This document shows positions 36,201 to 50,700 of a DNA stretch of 64,000 bases, in pieces (position 1 is the first letter of the stretch; the number at the start of each line of letters is the position of its first letter). The DNA is taken from NCBI RefSeq assembly GCF_022539665.2, contig NC_081340.1, forward strand, positions 6,385,357 through 6,449,356, in the 5' to 3' direction. Origin of the DNA: Daphnia carinata. Taxonomy: Eukaryota > Arthropoda > Branchiopoda > Diplostraca > Daphniidae. Under the pieces are notes generated by a model. It was not told the origin of the DNA and searched no databases. It saw nothing but the letters and a program-made list of their open reading frames with translations. Made by a program: the position numbers and the translations under genes.

Positions 36201-39200
36201 CTTTAATGAATTCATTACGTGTCCCGCTGCTGGCAGTGTCGCCTCGACTGTGCCATATCTCTATGCCGCTTGTGTGCACAGCTGGTGAAATTGAAATAGC
36301 AAAGCGAGACAGAACGAATTTCTAGTTAGTCCGGGGATACGATCATTTTATAGGCTTTGCAAAATTGTAGCACGCGCTGCACATTTTCGCATTTTGCAAA
36401 ATTGCATTCCCAGTCTTTGACAAAGTTTTCCGCATTTGAGATTTTGTTTGCGTCAGCGTCTTGTTTTCATCGGTTGGCGTACAGGTAAAACAAACCTTCT
36501 GCATGTTGCTCTGCTTGATTGATAGGAATAAAACGGCATCCTATTCCGCGAAAGGGTTCAGTTTAATCTCTCTTTTCAAAAAAAAAGGAAAAAATACTTG
36601 GCTCATTCTGATTTGTTGCCGTGTGTGTAGGCCGATTATTTCGATCACTGAGTACGTCAACCAATCTTCCTTGACAACCGTCATTCATTTTCATTTGTTT
36701 TGTTTTTTTCCCTCTTTATGTCGCCGACAAAAACTGTCGTGGAACTGAATGCGACGCACTCGGGTTGTCAGAAAGCAAATAAGAGACGCGATGCGAACGA
36801 GTAATATGTGTCCTTTTGTGTGTGTGTGTGTGTGTGTGTATGTGTGTGTGACTTATCTTTTGCAGACTTTGCTTGGTTTGTGTTCTTTTGTTTCTAATCT
36901 TTGAGGTTTTTTTGCGGTTGCCTACAGAGTGGCAACTGTTATTTCGGTCGGTACGATCGATCGGCAGGATATTACACAGCCTTTAGATGTCGACTTCAGA
37001 GCGGTTGGCCAAGATGAAAGAGCAACACGGAAGGATTTAGAGGAACCTGTACGAACGTGTCTCCTCTATTATTATTTTTATTTTTATTTTTTTTTTTTTT
37101 CTTTTCGTTTCTCTTTTTTGTGCTATCGTTTTCAATTTCGAGGAAAGCTGTCACACACGGCAAGATGTTCAAAGGTTAGAACTAGAAGAAACGTTGGAGA
37201 ATGGCAGACTTTTATTTTCTTCCTCTCATTTTTTTTTTTTTTTTTTTTTTTACATGTAGAGGCATGAGAACTTTGTCGGTTAACCCTTCCCAGGTTATCG
37301 GACGATCCCTAGTGTTTTTGTAGGGGCGACCCCACCCCTGATTGACACAGTAGTTCGATGTACGCGTGTGAGAACACACATTGAAGGGAGGAATCTAACA
37401 GCAACGTCGGCTTTCCCTGATGATGACCTTTAAACAAAAAAAAAGAAGGCAAGCGGAACGATGGGCGACCGGGGTTCCTGTTTTTTTTTTTCTGTTTGTT
37501 TTATATTGCTACTCTTATTCATTCATGTATTTGTGTTCCATGAAAACACGTCTACGGTTGTATAACTCTTACTCATGACCCTATGATCGCTATGAGGCCT
37601 ACCAGCGGAACAGGAATACAAGGCGCGTAGGTTTGCGTTCATAGTTCAGTTGAAACGGGATCGAAAAAAGAAATCAAATCTTTTTCGTTTTTTCTTTTCT
37701 TCTCCTTTCGTGTGTTTTGTCTACCTTTTTATAGAATATTCGATTGATAAAAGCTTTTTCTTGGAATCGCTACATCTGCTGTTTTTGTTGGCACACAAGC
37801 GCCGTAGTTGCGGATGCGTGAAGGAAAAAGAAGAAGAAAAGGGGAAAGACAATCCATTTTCGTGTGATCCGTATGTTTCGTGGGTGTGCTATCGCGCCGC
37901 TGCCATACAAACACCTACGTCTTCCGGACGTGATAAGCGTTTCTATGATTTGCGTTTCGCTCACACACATCTACTGTATCTGGCAGAGGCGCTGCTGGGG
38001 GATCAATAGCGGATGGTTCTTCCCAGTCCATTTGATTTTCCCACAACAGAAAAGAAAAAAAACAAAAAACAAAAGAACTCGTTCCAAAAATATTACTGAC
38101 CCATCTTGTTTCGATGTTTAAAAAAAATATCTACTTGCATTATTCCGATTTAGAAACAAAAAAATATATATACAGTATATTTAGTTCAATGGGAAAACGA
38201 AATTTATTTTGGGGCGCATTTTTTTCCCCATCCTATTTACCTGGTAGTGTCACTACAGGGAATTGGCTTCCTTTTTTTTTTTCTCTCATTTTTATGCCCC
38301 GTTTCTTCTTTGTTTTTTGTTTCTCGATATCAACTGGAAACCAAGCGCGAAGCGACATGAAAGGATTGCGAGGTGATGGCTTCTATCTTCCGCGACGCGA
38401 CGGAATGGAACTCCGGAGCGGACGGAGCAGAAAAAAAAAAAAAAAAATAAGAGCTCAAAGTCAACGAGTTCTTTTGATGGATTTTTTTTTTTTTTTTTTT
38501 TCTCGTTTTTTTTTTTTTTTTTTTTTTTTTTCGTTATTGCCGCCATTTTAGGAGCTCTGTTTCGCTACTATCAACATCACTCTGCTCGCTCTATAGGACG
38601 TCATCGTCAATGAAACTGTAGGCATCTACGCCATCATGGCGAAGCTGTTAGCATTGACTTCCTTCGTCGAACGTGGCGTGAACGAGAGTTCGATTTGTAT
38701 TTGTTATTTTTTTGGGGGGGGGGGGGGGGAATTGTGCGAACACACGCGAAGCAGAGTGCGCTGTTTCATTTCGGTATTTTTCGCGTTGAGTCTTTGAAGT
38801 TGGGCGATTGTCAGCTGCATCCGGTGACAAAGTGTCACCGAGAGCAAATGAGGAGCTACGTTTCGATTGAAAAAAAGAAAGGGGGGGGGGGGGTGTCACG
38901 TGGACGAAAGAAAATGACTACGTGACAACAGATTGGAATTTCAACTCGATGACGTCAAACACTGACATCGTTAGTCGACAGCAACTGGTGACATTCTCAA
39001 ATTATTCAATTAAAATGTGTGCGAGTGAGAAAAAAAAAACTTTTATCTTTTTTGTTTTGCCCTTCGTGAGTAAAAGGAGAAGACTCACGCGTACTAAATA
39101 TAGTGTGACGCGTGCAAAAGTCAATTCATCACAAGTTTCGGTTACTTGACTGACTGTGTCTAATAAAATATCGGGTTGCTTCTTTTGATGGGGATCTCTT

Positions 39201-42200
39201 CTTTCTTTTTGTGCCACTCATGGATTTGTTGCTACTCGTCACATGCTACTGTTACACAGCCGCTAGTTTTCTCTGGCATGTCTTTCTTTTATACTTGCGT
39301 GTGTCTTGATGAGCTATACAAACCCGATCTAGTTCGTCATCTAGCTATCTGTTATATGCCTTCTTAATTTCCTTTGATTATTTGGTGGGGTCGAGCAGGA
39401 CGGATATGTCGAGCATTTGCGTACAAAGGCATCGGAAAAAGAATTTTCAATTTGATTTTCGGCTAGCCATTCTCGCATTCAGTTGTTTTCACTCATTTCC
39501 AAGAGCTTTCTCTCTTGAAAAGGGTGTTTTCCTTGCGTTGGAATTAAACATATTCCGATTTCAAATAACAAAAGCTCCACTTGTCGTTTGTCATCGACTT
39601 CTTCTTTCACCCCATTTTGTCCTCACTCCTCCCCCCACCCTTCTTTTTTTTTTTTTTTTTTTTTTTTTGTTAATAGACTGAAAAATAGAAGGAGACGTGT
39701 CTTTGGCGTCAAGAGCACACAGCCAGCAGAGCTCTCTATCATTTATTGTTCCCCCCCCCCCCCCTCTAAAGCCAGTAGCTCTTTTGTTTGTTGTCTTTTT
39801 TGTTCTCTCGTGTGAGTGATGGGAAATCTTGTCTTTATGCGCCTTTTTTCTTTCCCCTTCACTCCTTGATGATTGGATGGGACACAGGACGCGCTCGACG
39901 TCGGAAAAAAAGTAAGTCACAAAATAACGATTCAGGTTCAAGTTGAGTAACAGAGTCGAAGACAACGGTAGTCTCCCAAACTTTTGCCCCGTTCGCAACA
40001 ACAAGCGCCCTGTCATTTTCCATCGCAGTTAAGAGGCGCCTCTTCTTACGTCTGCCTCATTTGGTTGGCGGGAGGGAGAAGGGGGGGGGGTGTTCTTTTC
40101 TATCTTAATAGCCCACAATAATGGCTGCGCATACTGTATTGTACAAGTGTATATACACGTCTCAATAGACGCAACGCATTGATAGGACACACCGTCACTT
40201 AAGTATACACCCCGTGAAAATGAGGATGTGTGTATAGGTAGGCTGATACACCAAAAATGACCCCCCTCATTACCAAGGCCAAACAAAAGGTAGCAACATA
40301 ATATTTTTTTTTGGGGGGGGGGAGGAGGAGAAGGGAAACTGTTCTTTCTAGACTAAAACAGTTCTTTAAGTATTCTTTTTTAAATATTCGCATTGGCTTT
40401 TGTAACGTGCGAACGTCGTCTGCACGAACGAATAATGTAGGGGGAGAGAGAAGGAAAAATAAAATGGAAACTGAACAAATATTGATGTTGCCGAGGAAAC
40501 ATGTCACGTGTGGTGAAAAAGACTTTTCACGTCGGTGTGTGTTGTTTGTGTGTAGCGGATTTATTTATGGGGAAAAAAAAAAGGGGGGGGGGAGGGAGGA
40601 TGGATAGATATGATGGAAGGCGGAGGGATGAACGAAGACAGATATGAAACCGTGTGTTAATCCTTCAAGCACACACATACTCGTCGTACTCGTCGATAGT
40701 TTTGTGATATAACTTTATTGCCACGCCCTAAATGATATTTTTATCATCTGTTTCAGACCATAGGCGTTTCTTTTTTCCTATGAACCACGTCAATCTTTCC
40801 GATAATAATAATGTATAAATAGATAAACCGTCTTTTTTGTGCGTGTGTGTTATTAGGCAATCATCTAAATATAAAATATTGAATCTTGATCGTATCTTTT
40901 GGCAAAAAATTCCATCTGCCAATGGCGACCTTTTTTCCCGCCGGAATTGTTTTAAAAAATTAATATCAGTGGGATTTTATTTTTATCTTTGATCCCTTTC
41001 TCTGTTCCTACCCTGTCTTTCCGCTCCCATCACTAGTGTCATCTGTTCGTGACATTGAAGCAGTCCTGATGATTGATGCAAATGACTCCGCCATTTTTTT
41101 TTCTTTTCTCCTCTCACTCTTTTAGTTTACATCTCATCCAACCGGAATATTTTGCTGGATCGGCGCGCACGTTATATATATGCCATCCGCATTGGCGAAA
41201 ACTTGGCCAAGATCCTTCGCACACACAAGTCAGGGCGAGGTAGGGGAGAGGAGAGAACGAGAGGGATGGAATTTCAATCACGAAAATCAAACAATTGAGA
41301 GCGAGTTCGTTTAGGAACGCACCGCTATTATATGGCACCCAGCAGCGCATCGCTCTTGTGCATTATGGACTGATGAATAAGACAAGCATGAAAGGATCGA
41401 GAATCCCGCACCGCTTTCAAATTCACGAACGAATTCCTCCCGCTCGAATTCGATGATATTTTTTTCTTTCTCACTTTCGCTCAACCAAAATTAGAATATA
41501 ATTTTTTTTTTTTTTTTTATCCATAACGTCTTTTAACTTTTGCCCAAAGTCTGTTGCGAACGAAAGCTCGGTAGGGTAGGTTGACTCATCAAATGAATCA
41601 TCGAGGATATCGGTGATTTATCGGCGTGAAACGATTCACGAACCTCATACGTTTGGTCATCGTGCAAGTTTTGCGGTTGTGTGTGGGCGTGGGTACACAA
41701 GTTGCACATTTCCGGAGCACGCGAAAAGGAAAAAAAAAGGGAAATCAGAATTGTACGTGTTGAAAGGGCAGGGGAGAGAGAGAGAGAGAGAGAGAGTGCC
41801 GGACCGTGTTTTCACGTCACAGTAGAGAGTTTTCGGTACGGAGACCTGTTAGTTGTAGGTATATAATCACTGATTGATGAAGATGGGTTAAAGCCATTTC
41901 TTTTTTTGTTTTGTTTTTGTTTGTTTTTTTTTTGTTTTGTTTTTTCTTTGCTTTCAATTGCCTCATTTCCCCTCCAAGTAAATGTTGAAAAAGAAAAACC
42001 ACAGGAAATCAAAGAAAAACCAAGGTTTTTAACGCCGAGGGGGATATTAATGTGATCTATTTTTTCGTTGTTTTTGGTTTTTAAAAGGACGTTTTCTAAA
42101 TTTCCCGTAGGTTTTCAACTACAAACGATGTATGTTGAAATCACCTGGCCAGCGGCGGGCCATCCTTTCTTTTCATCCGTTTCAACACAAAGCGATAAAG

Positions 42201-42524
42201 AAAAAGCTTTCAGTTGACATTGGAAATTAAAAACACGATTTCCCGTCGAAGCGCAAGCGGGACATACGAAAAAAAAGTTTGGCAACTTGTTTCGAAGTCT
42301 GCGTGAAAGTCAACCTTACTCCCGATAAATGGTCGATCCCTCCACGCACACGAAAATTGGCTTAAAAAATAATTCTGTTTCCTTTGCACAAGTCACTCGG
42401 TATGAACGGCGACATCTTCCGGTTAGGCGTCTTCCGACAGCGGAACGCCTTGCGTGCGTGACGATATACGACAGGGTTCGTTCGTTTCTCCCATTGGTGT
42501 AACGGGAGCCCAGGTGTACTGGCC

Positions 42525-42558
<34 letters not shown>

Positions 42559-43234
42559 TAATTTTTTTTTAACGTTAAGAAACAGCTCATCAAGGGGGAG
42601 GTAGGGTGTTCAGTTTCACCTGTACCCGCTTGCTCATTGACACTGATTCGCAGCGACATCCTCATTTTCGATGATGAACGAGGAAACGTCCATCGCGTGT
42701 CCCTTTTTTTTTTCCCCGTTTCCTTGTCGGGAATTGGCTTTTGAATTAAGCAATACGGACGTGTGTGTACGGACGTGTGTGTGTGTGTGTGTGTACATAG
42801 ATATCTCCCTCTACTTCTGTTAGCTGAATCAGCTGATCGATACTATCGCTTGCTGTATGAGTTGGTGGCTGGTCCTGTCGTCGTTCGACGAGCCAACGCA
42901 TCCGGAGAGACGTCCCAATTTTTTGACACGCCGACAGAGATACAATTCCCCCATCGAGAGAAATCGTTTTGCACTGCGGTTGTCGTAACGTGTCCAAAAA
43001 GGACGGCCATTGTATTCTTAGAAGAACGATGATGCAATTGCCGTAGCGACCAACTCACGTATCAAAAAGATAAAAAAGCGCGTAGTGACAAAAAAAGGAA
43101 AAAAGAAAAAACTATACTGTATTAAGGAAAAGCTTTTTAATAGGGCGATCGATAAGATGGCCAGTTATTGTGCGAGTAGACTCTTAACGATTATGGTGTT
43201 TGTGTCTTGTAAAAATGACTGGTCTTTTCTTTTT

Positions 43235-43273
<39 letters not shown>

Positions 43274-44691
43274 ATTGCGCCAAACATCTGGCGGTGGTGC
43301 CGCGTTTGATTACGAAGACGATTAAACCTGGCAAGAAGAAACGCATTATGACTAGCTAAAATATCATTACAATTTATCAAAAGGGGGATGGGTTATTTTG
43401 CAGATATGTTCGTCTCCCCAGTTATCATTAGCAGGAATGAACATCTCATCAAGAAAGTGCTCTAGATTTTTCTGCAATTTCGTACCGTGTGCACAGCTCC
43501 ACGTGTCGAGATCAAGGAGGGAAGTCTTTCAGTTCCCGTTTTCTCTTTAAAAAAAAAAAAAAAAAAATGTGAAAGTGTGAAAGTGTGCACGTCAAAAAGG
43601 GAAGGAAACATATCGATCGAAAGGATCGTGTTACTTCCTTTTTGGCGGTTGTCTACTTCTTTCTTTTCTCCTAGCTATATATAAACATCCCTAATTAAAA
43701 GGCCCCCCCTACCTAAACTCGTACTCTTCGTCCTCATCATAATTAAGCCTCGTTTCTGTTACTGCATGTAAACACTAGGCCGCAACAAAAGAAATTTAGG
43801 CCTCCTCCCCCCCCCCCTCGAGCTGCGTTCAGGAGAAAAAAGTTTGTTGGTATCTAAGGAAAGCTTCTTCCTCTTTTTTTTTTTTTTAGCGTAATGCTTG
43901 CGGGGCTTGTACTTGACACGGGGGGGGGGGGGGGGGCGCAGGATGTATTTCTTTTTGAACGGTGTGTTTTTTTTTCAGTCATCAGTTCCATCGTTTGGTT
44001 AACGAGGCGAAAGCGCCAGCACGAGTTTTGAATGCCCCCCCCCCCCCCCCCCCCCCCCCCTGTTTATTTATTTTATTTTTTTTTTTTTTGACCTTTAACT
44101 TTTTTTCACGTCGTTTGTTTTGTTTTGACTTTGGCAGTTTTTTTCAAGTGATGTGGAGCGAAAGCCATTAACTCAGGTGGAAATTGTTGAGCTCGCTATT
44201 CAATAAATCTCGGGAGGGTTCACGTTTCTTCCATTTGCCATTCGAAGAGCTGGGAGAAATTTCATGCGCATTTATTTTAATTTCCATTTGGTGTGTTTTT
44301 TTTTTTTTGTCTTTCAGGTGAGTTGATGGCAGAGAAGGATGGCTACTCGCGTTTCCTCCTCGATGCCCTTAGCCTATGTCTAGCCGACGCCCTGTAGGCA
44401 TCGTTGCATCACGTCCTGTCGTTATATTAGTCACAAACTGGAGAACACCGGCGGCGCAAATGGGACAAAAAAAAAAAAAGAAATAAGGAAACAAGGACAT
44501 TATTCAACACTTGTGGGAGTTAAAGTGTTTCGGACGCAAGAGAGAAAAAAAAAAAGCGTTAAGGTAAGTGAAAACTTCATGATTTTTAAACGTAACTGTA
44601 ACAGATTTTCTTGCGTGTGTGTGGGTTCGCGGGATGAAATCAAACTGAAGACGATCGATTCATCCAATTCTTTTTTTCTCTGGCCGTTCTT

Positions 44692-44722
<31 letters not shown>

Positions 44723-47700
44723 TCGTTTTAACGATCGGCATTAATCTACTTTGGAGATGATGGATGTCAGATCTGAAACTGCCATTTCGCGGAAAAAGGG
44801 ATGCATTCTTTGGCAAGAAATCGATACGGTACGAGACAATCATAATTTCGGTACCCCATTAAAAAAGCCCCAACCCACATAGATCTAAAATGTCGTAGGT
44901 TAAATATCCCTCACCCCCCTCCTTATTTTTATTATTATACGATAGCAAAAGGTTTGCGATCCACCATTTTTTGTCTTACGCCAGGGAACATCACACGTAC
45001 ACGCAGGAAAATAAAAGGGCCACTTTACTGCGTAACGGATTTTTTTTTTGTCTTTTTCATTTTCACTTGTTGTCAATTGGTCTTTGGTGTCGGGTTAACG
45101 ACCCCGGCATTGACAATCGATTTATTTATTTTTTTTTTAACTTTAAAGAAAATAAAAAGAAGCCGACGGGATGTTTATGCAAAGGTCCTTTACAGTTGGT
45201 TGGACACCGCCATTTCTTTACTATTTTGTGTGTGACGAATGTAGTCCGACATAGTCAAAAAGAATTTCAATTGCAACCGAGAGAAACGTATTCTAAACGT
45301 TTGACAAATAGTCGTCACGCTTCGTGATGAGATGCCTATCCCTATTCAAGATTCTTTTTCTCTTTAACCTACATTTCCTTTTTTTCCTGTTATTTTGCAT
45401 ACGATTCATGTCTGACATCCGGCCCTGTCTCGCCACATTGGTCACTTTCTTTGAGCAAAGCAGTTTGTTTAGCGTCTTCTTTCTTTTAAGCCAAGCGCAG
45501 ACATGACATATTGCTTAAAAAAAAAAGAAATCGACTGAGAGGAATAATCAAATTGTTGGAGGCATCAGACTTTGTTGTTTTCTATCAAAAACTTTTGTTA
45601 GACGTCGCAGCCAAAACGATCGTAGACCATATGAACCTTCTTTCCTATTTTCGCATTAAAAATTGGCTCGTTCAAACCAATCGATCACTTAAGACACGGT
45701 GAATAACGATAATCTCCAAAGTTTTTATTGCGTTTTTGGCTATTCGTGTTGAACTATCATTTTTCGTTTCCATCGATGTCCGGTCGTTTATCGTTTGGAA
45801 CGGGTTTTTAAGGCAACGACTGACTTTGTTGGGAATCGGAGAAGAATGTTTGTCTAATCGGGTGAAAATTTAGCTGATTCAGCCCTTTCATACGGGCCCT
45901 TGTTGTGTACGGACGGATTTATGTAATGAACACTGTCCTAATCCTTCCGTGAGCCCATTCTGCTGATTGTAGTTTTGAGGGAAGGGAAGGAAGGAAAGAA
46001 AGAAAAGAAGGATGTTCTTTGCGCACGTTAAGCAATAATAATGATAGTTTTGTCCTCCGGGAAATGTAAACGAAACCTCCCCGGAAAATTGAAATTTCAC
46101 GAAAGAAAAAAAAAAAATACATGTCTTAAACCTTACCGGGTTGTTCCGTTGTGGGTACGATGGATTTTGCCGCTCTAACAGTTAAGATAACAGCGAAAAT
46201 CACGAACGAAAACGATGCAACCATCATGTTGGTGTACGTGAAGGATGACGACGTCGTGACGAATGCAAACTGGGGGGGGGGGGGGGGGGGGATGTGGAGG
46301 GCAGAGAAACAGTTTCGCGTATCTTCGGGATTGCCGGGCTATTATTTCCGTTTAATTTTTTTTTTTTTTTAGAAAGAAATCGAACGTTTTGAAAATTTGA
46401 TTTGGTGTTAACGTTCCCGAGAGAGAAAAAAAGAAGAAGACCTTTCTTTTTTTTTTTCTTCTTCTATTATTTACTTAGATTCTCTCCACTTGCAACTGCC
46501 TAACGAAATATTCGATATATCCGCGACAGGCTGATACACTGGACACTGACGCTTTCCAATATCAGATATCGAGTATTTCTTCTTGTAACTTCTTTTCTTT
46601 CTCTTTGGATGATTGTCTTTTATTATTTTCTTCTACTGAGAAGCACTGAGAATGTCCTGCGTTGTTTTCCTACTTTTACCTTCTTCCCGAACCTTGCCGA
46701 AAAACGGGGATCGCTGTTGGAGTTGACGCACTAAAAAAAAAAAAAACCACTCATGTTGAATGAAATACGTATTTTAACGAAGCGCTAAAAAAATAATGCA
46801 TTCGAAATCAAAAGGGCGCGCAAAAAAAAATGTTTCAATCGTCAAAAACACTTGAAACGGTGGCGCTCGCGTTCACCTTCGGCCATGGATATTGAGTTAC
46901 AGAAAGTCCCGGGCAATTGCCAGGAGGAGGGAGCTACGGCACGAAACACACAACCGTAGAGGTGAGGCTCTAACCCTCGACTGGACTACTGGAGGGTACC
47001 CGACTGCTTCTTTATACGGTAACTGGTGGCATCTCATGCGCCCCTGTAGGGATACATTGCGTACGTCTACGCGCCGGATGTTACAAGGAGCTGGTGATTC
47101 AACTGCTCGCGGCACACACACACTCACGGCTATTATGTGTCGACTATATAGGCTACTTTTTTTTTATTATTATTATTATTATTTAAAAAGGAAAAAAAAA
47201 AAAAAGGGCGAAATCAAGAGCAAAAAAGGGAAAGAAACTTGAAAAGAAAAACAAGTCCCTTTTTTTTTATTTTTTTTTTTTTGGCTTGTGTTGTCGCTGT
47301 TGCGTGAGTCAACTGATTGAATCACTCGGGGACGTGTGTGTTAAATTCAGGCGATGCGTTGAAGGAGACGAAACATACAAGAAAGAAAGAGAGAGAGAGA
47401 GAGAGAGAACAAGACGGATTGCCTTAGAGGAATATTCCCGCACACCACTCCGGGACTTTTAGATGGAGAACATTCGGTCAAAAGTGTCCGTCATGGATGA
47501 AACAAACCGAAGTGGACGAATTCTTTTTTTTTTTTTTTCAGTTCCACTCAGAGCACAGGGTAAAAAGACTTTCTTCTTATTCCTGTTCAGCAATCCAGCA
47601 ACGGAAATCAAATTTCGTTTTTTTTTTTTTTTTTCTTTATCCCCTTCCGCCGGCTGACGTCATCCTTCGTCATTTGCAGGTTTCTTAAAAATTCCAACTA

Positions 47701-50700
47701 CCGTTGGATTCTGTTTTTTTTTTTTTTTTTTTTTAAATAACTACATCTGCTTAGCGCATTCTGTCGCTAAATTATTTACTGTGAAACACTTTTGGCTTTT
47801 GCGCGAGGAAATTCCACATGTGGGTTGGGTGTGACTCTCGTCCGCCGGTCGGTTTTCGGTGACAAAGGAAAAAAAAAAAAAAAGGGGGGCCAAAAGAAAC
47901 GAACGTTAAAATGATTTCCTCTTGATTGAGCGTCGAAACGGTTACTTGTCTCCTATTTTATTGATGTGTTAACGACAATACTATACCGCCCCTTTTCTTT
48001 TCATATAAGTGCCGCCGCTGGTCTATAAATAACGAGAAGCCACTAGACGATAATGTCTTGTGTATGTCTCTCTTGTCTGCGAATAAAATAGCCGAACTGC
48101 GTGTAGGAGGACAAGTGGATGAAAGTCTAGCATTTATACATTCGTTCCTTTTTTCTTTTTCTCTCCTCTTCTCTTCGTACCAGTCAACTGCTTTTGGATT
48201 GTTGCCCAGGCAGCGCCTCGAATCAGTTTTTCTTTGCCTATCGTGAAGCGATGCCATTCTTCTATCCCGCATGATGCCTTCCATAGCGCATTAGCGGCCG
48301 CCATTTGGGGCAGGGGGGGGCACACAAAAACGATACCGGCCACCCATTCCGGGGGCAATCGATATTCACGCAGCCGCGCATCTCTCATTTTTTTTTTTTT
48401 TAAAGCTTTTTTTTTTTTTTTTTTTTTTCTTTTATAGATACATGTAGCTACTTTGATCAGCTCTCGGAAGTTCATATCGTTGATGAGAAAAACCCTTTTT
48501 TTGAGGGGGGTTGTGATGCATTGATAGTAGCGAAACATAAAAAAGGAATCCAATGCTTTTATTTTAGTTCTCTTTATCATTTCCCTACGTCGAGTTGATT
48601 GTAGGTAGGATGGACTTTGTTAAATATACTAGTCGATCGTTTTTTTTTTTTTTTTTTTTTTTTTGTATGCGGATGCAATGGAGATTATTTTCTGGAGCTT
48701 TTGATGTCGCCAAAGTCCTACTATACGACCCGGAAGAAACATTGAGGAAATCAGAAGAAAAAGATTCTTTTTAGGGGGGGGGGGGGGGATGGTTGGTTAT
48801 GTGGGGATGGTGAAGACACAACAGCACCCCCACCCCCCCTCACATTTTTTTTTCCCGATCACATTCTTCTTCTTCTCTTCTTTTATCTTTCGGGACTTGT
48901 TTTCCGTTAGCCATTTTTGGCTCTCTCTCCTCGTGTCTTTCATTCGCCAATATACAGAATCACAAATAGAAGGGAAATGAAACGGAGAGGAAAAGGTCCA
49001 TAAATTCGAAGACCCGATCGAAATCGATGGCAAGTCAATCATTTACTGACCTCAGCGCCTAACGTCTTATCCCATCGGCCGTTACTACGCGAACGTATTT
49101 GTTTTACCTTGCGTAATCTCCACTTGCCCTTTTAACATTTGAATTGGGCGTCGCACCCCCTTTTTGTTGAAGAAACGATGGTGTGCAATCACGCCACTTA
49201 TCGATCGGTAAAATCTGAAGAGCTGACATGAATCTCAAGTAGACGGCCCATTTGCGTGGCTGGGAGTTTACTCTTCAATTAAAAAATCGACAACGCGCGA
49301 TATTAGATTTTTTTTTTCTTTTTTTCAAGTATCAAAAATTGAATATAGAAAAATAATCAGCGGATATTGTAAAGAAATGCGGGGGATGAAAAGAAAGCGG
49401 AAGGAACAAGCGAGTTGTTCGGAAATGAGGCAATTGTTTTGGTGCACCATTTGTCGTTGCTTTCCCGACAACAACTGCGTTTTCGAAAACAAAAAGCGTT
49501 TGAAAATTGATGCAAGTCTGACATCATGCAAAGGCACTTGTCGTTCGGGCAAAAAAAAAAGAAGCATGATGATTTGGCCATTTTACGCTTGATCGAATGC
49601 AACGCTCTTGTTCAGCCGGTCTGGCCCACTTTTGTTTGAAAGGCAAAAATCTTGACGAAATCGTGAGTGCATCTAATAAAAAGTCGAGTACGCACAACTT
49701 ACATTACGGTACAAACGTATTACATCAAATAAATAAAAAAGCATTGGCACTTGAAAACTAGAGAAACTGATGCAAATATGCAAATAGTCGTTCAACTATA
49801 TGCAACCAGGGACTAAATAATTGTTACAGAAATACAAACCACTCCCAACAAACAAGAACCAAAAGGATTTTGTTTTTAAGAAGCTGAAAGAATCGTCAAA
49901 AATTCACAACAACATGTCGGAATTTCGTTTTTATTACCATCCAAATTTCTTCCTTCTGGGAAAAAAAGAAGGAAACAAATGGGAACGTTTGGCGTTGTGG
50001 CCAAGAAGGTCATCGTCATTGGATGCAGACATTAGATAGTTGCAGAGTCGCCCTATTGTCATATACAGTGCGGAATCAATTCCGTCAAAGTCAACGGGAT
50101 TTCTCCAAGTCTCTGCTCAAGAGAGAGAAAAAAAAAAGGCAATTGGGGAAAAGACCAAAGAAGAAGAAAAAAGGAAGAAACAAATGCGATTTATTCCGGA
50201 ATATAGTACAAACCCACAAGACAAGGGCGTGTATAATTAATCGTCTGTTTGCGGGACTGAGAGAGAGACGAGGGTATATGTTGCAGTCGAGATAAAAACG
50301 TGACAGCCGTACGGAACAGTATAATACAGCAGACAGCCTTTTCGTATAAATTTGTGTTAATAAAAAAAAAAAAAAACGGACTCGCGTTTTTTTTTTTTTC
50401 TTCTTCTTTTTTTTCCTCATTTGCGATGCGACCGTTACTCCACAATGAGCAAAGGCGCCAGACGCAAAACGGAGAATGGCGAACGGATGTGCAACAACAA
50501 CGACGACGACGACGAAAACTGTATACATAAGAAGTTGAGCCACACAAACATCGATGTAGATGCGTGCGGAAAGAGGCGGTCTACGTACAAATGCAAAAGT
50601 CTTGTTTTTATTTTTTAGCAAAAAGGAAAAAAAGAAAAAAAAAAACAAATTAAAGAGGAAGAATCATCCGGTATAACGGTGTGCAGTCGTATATATTATG

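Noticed and set aside
42763-43032. 89-codon frame after a GT microsatellite
   Set aside because: The start is translated GT repeat (CVCVCVCV); the rest has no recognisable motif and the other strand is open too.
46892-47242. 116-codon plus-strand frame with an Arg-rich start
   Set aside because: It ends in a translated TAT/A-run simple repeat and the opposite strand is also open; composition effect only.
48371-48440. A/T runs resembling a retrotransposon poly(A) tail
   Set aside because: Such runs occur every few hundred bases here, and no target-site duplication or element body was seen beside them.
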